Both the position numbers and the translations under genes were made by a program. This document shows positions 35,927 through 42,855 of a DNA stretch of 42,855 nucleotides, one piece after another. The notes below the pieces were generated by a model. The model saw nothing but the letters and a program-made list of their open reading frames with translations. It made no database searches and was not told the origin of the DNA. Numbering within the stretch: position 1 is the first letter of the stretch; every line of letters starts with the position of its first letter. The stretch covers positions 1 to 42,855 of the forward strand of contig RXOD01003865.1 of assembly GCA_005223375.1 (NCBI GenBank), in the 5' to 3' direction. The DNA is from Amoebophrya sp. AT5.2. Its lineage: Eukaryota > Sar > Dinophyceae > Syndiniales > Amoebophryaceae.

Positions 35927-38900
35927 TTGAAGCTGAACAAATTCATGTCGTCCACCGCAAAGCCCCCGAGCACCGTGCGCGCAGCACCAACAAGTTCAAG
36001 TGCAAGCGGATCTGAGCTGCCTGCCACCAGGAGGAAGAGCGCCGGAGGAGCTCCATCGAGCTCCAAGAACCTGCCCGCTTCTAGTTCGTCGGACGAGTAC
36101 GTTTACGATGCTTCGAAAACTTCGTACGGTGGCTCTGTCCGGATTCGTGAACAGGTGGCGACACGACCCGCGGCCACGACGGCAGATCCGAATTTCGTGA
36201 AGCTTGAGCGCGGGCTCACTGCGGTGCCCCGCTACTCCTCCCTCAACAATTCGTTCGCCCGGGACGCAGTAGCGCGCGCGAAGGCCAAGGCTGTACTCCA
36301 GCAGAATATTAAAGGGGAGCAGAAACTAGTACAAACCTCCAACTTACTCTCCGCAGTGTGTGATGCAAGCGGCTGGGTGCGCGACTTGGAACCTGCGAAA
36401 GTAGAACCGAAGGCCGGCGCGGTGGGTCGAGCAGGCAAGGATCTTCGCGTCGCGGAGCCTCCCGTGAGTATCAATCCGAAGACAGCTGGCCTCGTCGCGG
36501 CCTCTACTGCTCCTGGCCGAAGTGTGGCTGTTGGGGCCCCTGCAGAGGTCCATCCAAGCGTCAGTGCTGCACCCCCTGTCGCGATCGAAAGTGGGGCATC
36601 AAGTGCTGCAAAGCGGCCGCGGGGGGATGCCCCGCAGCGGGCCAAGGCGCCAGCTTCGAACGCGAATCCACACTCTAATGCCGCACAGGACGCCGCGAGC
36701 AAGAGTGCAAGTGAACCTACGGGAGCAGCAAAGAGCACCACGGCAAGCACTGAAGCCAACGACCGTCGGAACGCGAACGGACGAAAAAACTACGAGAAAA
36801 AAACACCGGAAGGCCTGTCGTGCGCAAAACCGAAGGCGGCCGGCCGAAAACGAGCCGCAAAAACGGAGGTTTCTGCAGGAGCGGCACAACAGCAAGCCGT
36901 CGACGGCGCGGGAACAACGAATGCAGCAGGAGGGGGCAGCCATGAGGAGCAGGAGATCGTCGCCGCTCCCGCACAGAAGAAACCGCGGAAAAATGTAAGG
37001 AAGAAAGCACCCCCACCCTCAACATCAACTGGTGCAACACCAGCAAATAATGTGCTTCCCGCCGATGCCGAAGGGGGAGCCACGGCTTCTGCGTGTTCGA
37101 AACTTGAGGTCGGCTATGCAGCTGGCACGGAAGGGGAAGCACAAGTTTCGATAGTTGGATTGCCGCACCCACAGGAGTTAAGCGCAGCTAAGGATGGCGA
37201 CTGCGAAGTGGTGCGAGGTGCGAAGCAGACAGGGACAGGCGCCGGAGCGATGAAGAAACAAAAGAAGAGGAAGACTGCAGCTTGTCTGGCAGAGGGCTCG
37301 GACCACGACGATGAAGGATTAAACAGCGATCCGAAAACAACCAAACGACAGCGAGTCGTCGCGAAAGTAGACAACACGCCGGCGTCGTCAGCACGCGCAG
37401 TTGTACCGGAGAAGGCGAAGGAGAGAGCCAAGCCAGAAGTCAAGGAAATAATCGATCCCCACAATGTTTTTCTGGCCGAGCAGATACTGGCCGAATTCGA
37501 TCGGCAGCCCGAGAAGGTGTTCAGATCGCTGCTCAAAAAGCGCGCCGGGTACGCTGAACGCATCCAGGCCCAGGTGGTGCTCACCGGCGAATACGAGAGG
37601 GAACCTCCTGCTGGTCGTGGTCCAGCCCCGCAGGCACAGCCCTCCGGCTTGTATGTGCTGGACGCCAGGGTCTTCCCCTGTCAATTCACCAGCGAGAACG
37701 CGTACGCGATAATGGACAAAATCTTCCCGTGGCTGTTTCTTCTGCAGGACCCGTCGGTGCCCGGGCCGGGAGGGTTTAAAGTCGCCCCGAAAACGTACAA
37801 AGCGATTCCGATGATGTGCGAGTCGCGTCTGTTCAAGTGCGACATGGAGACCGGCCGGCTGCCCGCGTGCGAGCTGGCGATTGGCTTCTTGATGCGAAGA
37901 GCCGCGGCGGTGCGGGGGAGCGGGGCGAGGAAGACTGCTGCAACAGCTTCAGGAGGTAGTGGCGGTACAAGCGGAGCGGGCATGCCGGTCTCATCTCTTT
38001 CCGAGGAGGAATCCGCGTTGGCGGAGATGCTCACATGGAACGGCGGAGAGCTCCTGCGCAAATACCCGTTGCCAGAGCTTCCGCCGACGAGTGCATGCTC
38101 CGCCGGAGGGCAAGCACAAGGGGCAGTGAGCGGAACCAGTACGCCGACATTTCGCTTGCAAATCAAATGGCTCCTGCCGCACGCCTTCAAGGGGGACATG
38201 ATTCTGTACACGGGTTTCCACGGCAACGTTTCGGTGGTGAATCGTGGCGTGACATGCGTGCAGCACGTGGATTACATTCCGCGAAGGTTGATGGAGAAGT
38301 ACGTGGCAGAGGACTATGTTGCGCCGAAAATGACGGGCACAATAAACGCGAATGTGAATCATGCGAAGTCCACCTCTTCAGAGGCTGGAACGTTAGGAGC
38401 ACGGGCAGATGGAGGTCTACTTTCGAACACGTCCTCTAGAGCCTCTACGTTCACCCACGTGCGGTGGAAGAAGGGAGCCAGGCCTGAGCCGCTTCGTGTC
38501 GGTGTCGCCACGGAGTTGGTGGACCGGCTGATGAAGCGGTTCCGCGCAAAGTTCGAGGGAAACATCATCGACGTTGGCAGCGGCTCGGCGAGAGCGGGTG
38601 AGGACGGCGAGAAACTCTTTTACGAATACGAACAATACTTGCGAGAACCTGATGAAGAAGATGAAAACCAGCAAAAGTCGAACGTCGGGAATAATGTAGC
38701 AGGCGGGCGGAAGATGACGAAGACGAGCTGCGGGCTGGTAGACGGCTTGAAGCCTGCGGCTATTGTAGAGAAGTCCTCAGGCGGGGAAGGTGGGCAGCAA
38801 GCGACGTCAACACACCTGCCGCCGTTGCCCGTCCGCGTCAAGAGCGCGCTCGGCTCCGCCACGGGAGCCACGGGCTTGAAGAACTCGTCTTCAGAGCGCG

Positions 38901-40147
38901 CGCCTGATCTCGATTCCTACTTCGGGACGCTGCGCCAGCAGGGGTACGTCGTCCTGCCGATGTCGGAGGTGTGCGCGCTGGCAAAACCAAAATCAGCAAC
39001 CGACACCATCACGTTCAGGAATGTGGTTGATACCGCGGTGGCCCAGGCGGAGCGGATGTTCAATTTTGCGCTCCTCTGGAATAACGTGCCCCTGCTGCCG
39101 AACGTCGCGTTGCCAGCCGAAGCCGAGGCAAAGCGCCCCAGCGGGCGGGCAGCGAACACGAATGCGGTCAGAAGTGGGGTTGTGCAAAAGAGATACCTGC
39201 CTCTGTTTCCTCCAAATAGTACGACACACGCAGCTGCAGAACCTGACGCAGCAGAGCCAGTGGGTCAAATAGAGGAGAAAAGTCGGAGCTGCAAGAAACA
39301 AAAGTCCGATCATGGCCAGAAAAATGTTTTCTCCAAGCCACCCCCCCCAGCGCCTCCCGCGTCGCTTCTCGCAAAACCGCCACCAGCACCTCCGGAGGCT
39401 TTTCTCAAAAACAAACAGAATAAGCTCCTTCCCCGCGGCAGCGCGGTCGAGGTCGACGACAAGTGCAGCGCTGACCCGGCTGACCCCTTCCTGCGAGAAT
39501 TTCTCAAGTACTATCGCTTCGACAAGATCAGAAGCTGCCTCGACTACAAGCGGAAGGACGTTGACCACGTGCCTTCGCCTCGAGATGGAGTGTATACAAC
39601 AAGCTCAAAACCGGCGAAGTCCACGACTTCGACAGCATCCTCGACTTGCGATCCAGATCACGACGCTATCCAGCACTTCGCTCCGCTTTCGTTTGCCACC
39701 CCTGAAAAGGCCCGAGACGAGCGGTGGCACTACCTCCGCAGCGAGGACGATCGACGGTATCTGTGCGGGGACCCGAAGTGCTGGTACGTCAACCGGAATG
39801 GCGGGCCCCGGTTTGGCAATTCTCTCCTTTCCACCGGCTCGGGCATGGGTCGAGTCGCGAACCTGTACCGGAACCCGGCGTTGCTGCAGCTTCAGGCAGC
39901 CGTGCAACCCGTGATGGAAGCCATGTATTCGCGGATTTTGGATTTAGTGCCACTGCCACCTCCTCTTCCTCTCCACCTTCCGAAGGCGAACAACGGTGAC
40001 GAGGCTGAGCAGGCAGTTTCCTGTTTTCTAGTACCGGAGCGGCTGCGTCTTAAAGCCATGTACGGGAAGTTGGGGGTCGATAATGGAAAGCGCTGGCACC
40101 CAGAACTGGCGCACCAAATGCCACCGCATGCAGATAAACGCCTGTAG
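35927..40147 (+). CDS. Large basic low-complexity protein with conserved C-terminal half; possible 2-oxoglutarate oxygenase-like region
   Basis: 1406 residues; start at 35927 or, as likely, the second ATG at 35945 (MSSTAKPP). Residues 1-500 are disordered, rich in Ala/Ser/Lys, with nuclear-localisation-like clusters (QKKPRKNVRKKA, TKRQRVVAK). From about 505 the sequence looks folded: VFLAEQILAEFDRQPEKVFR, LYVLDARVFPCQFTSENAYA, IKWLLPHAFKGDMILYTGFH, and later GTLRQQGYVVLPMSEVC (about 1003), WYVNRNGGPRFGNSLLSTGS (about 1286) and a final MPPHADKRL. The GYVVLP start and the late H-x-D suggest a double-stranded beta-helix oxygenase, but no distal His/Arg follows because the frame ends. A donor at 40144 and a strong acceptor at 40320 (ttgatcttatttcag) give a 177-bp intron of the usual size here, so the gene may continue. 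Function unassigned. Confidence 0.6.
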   Translation: MKLNKFMSSTAKPPSTVRAAPTSSSASGSELPATRRKSAGGAPSSSKNLPASSSSDEYVYDASKTSYGGSVRIREQVATRPAATTADPNFVKLERGLTAVPRYSSLNNSFARDAVARAKAKAVLQQNIKGEQKLVQTSNLLSAVCDASGWVRDLEPAKVEPKAGAVGRAGKDLRVAEPPVSINPKTAGLVAASTAPGRSVAVGAPAEVHPSVSAAPPVAIESGASSAAKRPRGDAPQRAKAPASNANPHSNAAQDAASKSASEPTGAAKSTTASTEANDRRNANGRKNYEKKTPEGLSCAKPKAAGRKRAAKTEVSAGAAQQQAVDGAGTTNAAGGGSHEEQEIVAAPAQKKPRKNVRKKAPPPSTSTGATPANNVLPADAEGGATASACSKLEVGYAAGTEGEAQVSIVGLPHPQELSAAKDGDCEVVRGAKQTGTGAGAMKKQKKRKTAACLAEGSDHDDEGLNSDPKTTKRQRVVAKVDNTPASSARAVVPEKAKERAKPEVKEIIDPHNVFLAEQILAEFDRQPEKVFRSLLKKRAGYAERIQAQVVLTGEYEREPPAGRGPAPQAQPSGLYVLDARVFPCQFTSENAYAIMDKIFPWLFLLQDPSVPGPGGFKVAPKTYKAIPMMCESRLFKCDMETGRLPACELAIGFLMRRAAAVRGSGARKTAATASGGSGGTSGAGMPVSSLSEEESALAEMLTWNGGELLRKYPLPELPPTSACSAGGQAQGAVSGTSTPTFRLQIKWLLPHAFKGDMILYTGFHGNVSVVNRGVTCVQHVDYIPRRLMEKYVAEDYVAPKMTGTINANVNHAKSTSSEAGTLGARADGGLLSNTSSRASTFTHVRWKKGARPEPLRVGVATELVDRLMKRFRAKFEGNIIDVGSGSARAGEDGEKLFYEYEQYLREPDEEDENQQKSNVGNNVAGGRKMTKTSCGLVDGLKPAAIVEKSSGGEGGQQATSTHLPPLPVRVKSALGSATGATGLKNSSSERAPDLDSYFGTLRQQGYVVLPMSEVCALAKPKSATDTITFRNVVDTAVAQAERMFNFALLWNNVPLLPNVALPAEAEAKRPSGRAANTNAVRSGVVQKRYLPLFPPNSTTHAAAEPDAAEPVGQIEEKSRSCKKQKSDHGQKNVFSKPPPPAPPASLLAKPPPAPPEAFLKNKQNKLLPRGSAVEVDDKCSADPADPFLREFLKYYRFDKIRSCLDYKRKDVDHVPSPRDGVYTTSSKPAKSTTSTASSTCDPDHDAIQHFAPLSFATPEKARDERWHYLRSEDDRRYLCGDPKCWYVNRNGGPRFGNSLLSTGSGMGRVANLYRNPALLQLQAAVQPVMEAMYSRILDLVPLPPPLPLHLPKANNGDEAEQAVSCFLVPERLRLKAMYGKLGVDNGKRWHPELAHQMPPHADKRL

Positions 40148-40823
40148 CGTGTGATGAGTCATCAGATCGAGCCCCGTCTCTGCTCTTGTGAATCTCCGCG
40201 CTGAAGGTGGCCGTGGAGGTTCTTCAAAATGAATTTTTCGATCCACCCTTGTTCTTGTGATCTTACGGCGGGAGGACGTCCGCGCCCATTTCTTGAAACT
40301 GGTGTTTGATCTTATTTCAGGACAGATCGGCAGCTCGTCAGGGGAGCTAAATGAGCCGGATGCTGATGCGATCACAGATCAGGACATGCAATTGCCAGGT
40401 CAGCTGAAATTACTGCTGAAATCTTCGTTAGGTGATGTTCCTCGCCCGATCCCCAGATCCCGATTGAGATGAATGCCTTCGTCGAAATATTACAGATCAT
40501 CCAAACTTCAGAATCAGACTCCTCATCATCCTTACTTCTTTCTTGTTCTTCACGTTCCGGTTCCCGATTAGCGACGAGGAAAAAGCAGAAGGACCCACAG
40601 ACAGGGTGATTCACTTTTAATCTACTCACCTGATTTCTTTGGATTTCGTTACACTTCAACCCGCACCAGCACCACACGCAACTAGTACCTGGTACTACCA
40701 CAAGATCATCGTCGATCAACAGTAGTTCTTTTCGCTGCTTGGACGTACAACTCGTACTCACAAACAACACATCACTCACTTCTCCACCAGAACCTCTTCC
40801 AGCGCACGATCACCCCTCAAAAA
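40148..40823. other. Region between genes, possibly holding a terminal exon of the upstream gene
   Basis: 676 bp. An open frame at 40257-40472 spans a good acceptor (AG at 40319-40320) and could be a last exon of the gene ending at 40147; joined from a donor at 40144 the frame would stop within about 11 codons. The rest shows no gene. Confidence 0.4.
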
Positions 40824-42855
40824 ATGACTCCACCGAGTGGAAAGGTTGGCCGCGGGGTCGCGTGCGTCGCAGCGTTCTTCCTCGCGGGGATCCAAACGGC
40901 CTCCGCTGCGGTCCAGGTCTACCACAGCGTGGACGAAGACACGTTCCGCCTCCACTACGTCCCGAAGAAAGGCGAAGTTGTGCAGAAGCCGCTCCTTTGC
41001 GAACCAGGTGGAGGCCCCGCATCTTCATCCGCTGTGGTCCCTCTTGTTCATCCCAGAGAAGATCATACAGCCAGGAGCACGGGCTTCCTCGCGTCTCGCG
41101 GAGTCAGTAAGGACTGCGTCGAGGGAATTTTGCGTTACTATTTCGGGCTTCTCTGTGTGGGTGGAGGCCCGCAGATGGAGCTGCAGACGTACATGAACGA
41201 TGGGGCCCCGAAGGAAAGGTCCATCAAAAAGCCGATCGACGGCGAAAACGGTCTGTACGCGTTCGTGACGCCCGAACCGTTCTTGACTGTTGGAGGAAGC
41301 GAACAGGTCGGAACGGAAGGATACATGCAACAATCGGCCAAGTCCTACTTCCCAGATGCAGAAGCGCTATGTAAATTTGTTTCTCTACGTTTCTTTTTGT
41401 GGTAGTTTTTCTGCCTCGAGAACGATATCTGTCGAGGATCATAATTCATTGAGGAGAAGACGAGGAGGGGAGAGACCGGTCCCGGTGCTGGGAGGCAGGG
41501 ATGATAGTAGTAGTTTAAATATTTTTTATATAGCGAGAGGGAGAGTGTGGACCATGCGCAAATGAATGAATGAATGAAGAGGGAGAGTGTGTGAGCGAGC
41601 ACTTCTACAATGAATAGCAATACACGGTCGTGCTGCTCGTCGCCCGCGCAGTCCCGCAATTGATTAGTATTGCAGGTTGTACTCAGCCTCAGGAACAAGG
41701 AAGCAGGGCCTCCTCAGGAACAACCTTATCGCTAAGATACTGCGTTGGCCTTCCTGTTGTGGGGGGTCTATAGAAACGTTAAGTATTTTCATCGGCATTT
41801 CATCGGTCGCTGCCACGCCGTCGAGAGAGGAGCACCGATCTTCAGCCCATCCCCGGCACGCGGGGGGCGGGGGCCTCCTGGTCCTGACGCACACCCTATC
41901 CCTATCCCTATGTATCCGGATCCATCCATAGATCCATCCATACAATGAATGAATTTTAGCCTAAGCCTCGTGAAAATTAGGAGATGGAGAACAATCAAAA
42001 CTGATTTGTCTGACCCTTCGCTGCAGGTGACGTCTCGATCACTCGGCACACCGTCGAGCTGAGGAACGCATCGCAGAAGAAAAAGTTCGTGATGCACTGG
42101 TGGGGCAAAAACGATAAGAATCTTCGCGAAAACCGAACTGGTGGCCTGACCCGCTTTGTGTATCGACGCCCCACGCCGGAGGCCGGCAACGACGTCGTGG
42201 GTGGTTTCACCACCTCCTGGTGGATTGGTAAGCATGGTTCCGCTGACCGCATCCCTGTTGCGGTCCCCGAGGTGGGTGACCGAGGTGGGGGAGAAGAATT
42301 TGAGAGCCTCGCCAAAATGCGCACAAAGAAAGTTGGGGAGGGGTTGCGCCTTTTGGATGAAGGCGCACTGCAGACGCAGATGGCGGTCATGCAGATTAAG
42401 GGTTGAAAAAAGTCAGGGTTAGGTACAGGTGTAGGCTTGCCGTCTGGCCACGAGAATACTTGCCTCCTTGCCACTCGCAGGAGATTTCTCCCCGTCCTCT
42501 TCAGGGACGAGGTTTAGAATCGGCATCAATAGGACTAGAGCCGGATGATTCCGACTGATACGCCCCCACGAGAACGAGAAGGCTGCGTCGTTCCATCTGT
42601 AATCGGTGCTGGTTCCCATCGCTTGGCAAATTGCAGCCATAGGAAGCTGCCAGCGACCCGGCTCGGTCGGGTATCGCTGTCGGTAATGACCATCACTGAC
42701 CGGAAGAGGACAGACGGGATTTCGTCCTAACGGCTAAGTAATCCTACACCTGAAGCACGATCTGGGTTTTTTCCATCTCTAAGTAGAAGGCCGTCACCCA
42801 GAACTACCAGAAGGCGGACGGGGCGCTGTTGCAGCCGGAAGACGTGGAGCTCACG
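40824..42855 (+). CDS. Secreted or ER-lumenal protein, 5' part of gene (3' partial)
   Basis: Exons 40824-41007, 41167-41370 and 42027 to about 42227 or 42271, and a final exon from about 42787/42790 running off the window. Introns 41008-41166 and 41371-42026 are GT-AG and phase 1. The start MTPPSGKVGRG is followed by a clear signal peptide (VACVAAFFLAGIQTASAA). The mature part is beta-like (VQVYHSVDEDTFRLHYVPKK; MELQTYMNDGAPKER; VELRNASQKKKFVMHWWGKN; FTTSWW). I recognise no family; p24/GOLD cargo receptors were considered but the fit is weak. The last exon (AVTQNYQKADGALLQPEDVE) has strongly G/C-ending codons. It needs a phase-0 donor, so the GTAAGC at 42228 (phase 1) does not join it directly and GTGGGT at 42272 may be used. 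Confidence 0.6.
41008..41166 (+). other. Probable stopless, in-frame intron
   Basis: GT-AG, 159 bp (53 codons), no stop in frame, bordered by the 11-bp direct repeat GGTGGAGGCCC (41007-41017 and 41160-41170). Removal joins LLCEP to GPQMELQ without changing frame. If it is not removed, the protein gains 53 residues of Ser/Val-rich sequence. Its length fits the other introns in the window (127-212 bp for most). Confidence 0.6.
41371..42026 (+). other. 656-bp intron rich in simple repeats
   Basis: GTAAAT donor, CTGCAG acceptor. Contains (TGAA)n at 41562-41578, a gagggagagtgtg repeat (41535-41595), a repeated CCTCAGGAACAA, three CCCTAT units (41894-41910) and GATCCATCCATA twice (to 41942). Much longer than the other introns and no coding signal. 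Confidence 0.65.
42228..42786. other. Probable intron of the last gene, no other feature
   Basis: About 560 bp between two exon-like stretches. The frame from the preceding exon stays open to 42406, but codon use becomes less biased after about 42270. No repeat matching the introner elements. Confidence 0.45.

Noticed and set aside
41894..41910. CCCTAT repeats as an internal telomere tract
   Set aside because: Only about three units inside an intron with other simple repeats; a microsatellite explains it.

Overview
The window looks like nuclear DNA of a gene-dense protist. All protein genes I can support lie on the + strand, head to tail, separated by about 0.2-1.6 kb (about 2.9 kb at one point if short exons are ignored). 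The gene content (cGMP-dependent-type kinase, TTLL9-like tubulin ligase, signal peptidase subunit, LRR/BTB scaffolds) is that of a ciliated or flagellated eukaryote. One-directional gene order, an ATP-grasp protein of a type I associate with dinoflagellates, and introns that look like transposon insertions with odd splice ends together suggest an alveolate, most likely a syndinian dinoflagellate (Amoebophrya-like). That placement is inference; nothing in the window proves it.

Layout: 131-1467, 3' part of a PKG-type kinase (5' end off the window); 1468-3059 non-coding, ending in copy 1 of a dispersed repeat; 3060-5534 orphan protein; 6261-9649 two-exon ATP-grasp-like protein; 10048-10500 copy 2 of the repeat; 10548-15388 five-exon pseudokinase-LRR protein; 15876-17599 signal peptidase complex subunit 2 (SPCS2), split by two introner-like elements; 18248-19222 NTF2/SnoaL-like protein; 19933-23241 TTLL9-like ligase with a rearranged first intron; 23671-24423 TMEM42-like membrane protein; about 24615-30251 a large Trp/Cys-rich orphan with ankyrin-like segments and unsettled 5' exons; 31213-34785 a BTB domain split by an LRR insert; 35927-40147 a large basic, low-complexity protein with a conserved-looking C-terminal half; 40824 to the window end, the 5' part of a secreted protein.

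The most interesting signal is in the introns. In SPCS2 two introns share sequence in opposite orientations, have terminal inverted repeats, and restore a family-like protein only if they are cut at flanking direct repeats (TTCTA and AACAGC) rather than at GT-AG. Most other introns are also bordered by direct repeats of 5-11 bp, and nine of the fourteen GT-starting introns begin GTAC or GTAT. One intron (41008-41166) has no stop and a length divisible by three, so it hides inside an open frame. Together this looks like introns spread by a TIR/TSD-type mobile element.

The genes do not form an obvious pathway. PKG, the TTLL ligase and the scaffold proteins fit cilium and signalling functions; SPCS2 and the last gene belong to the secretory route.
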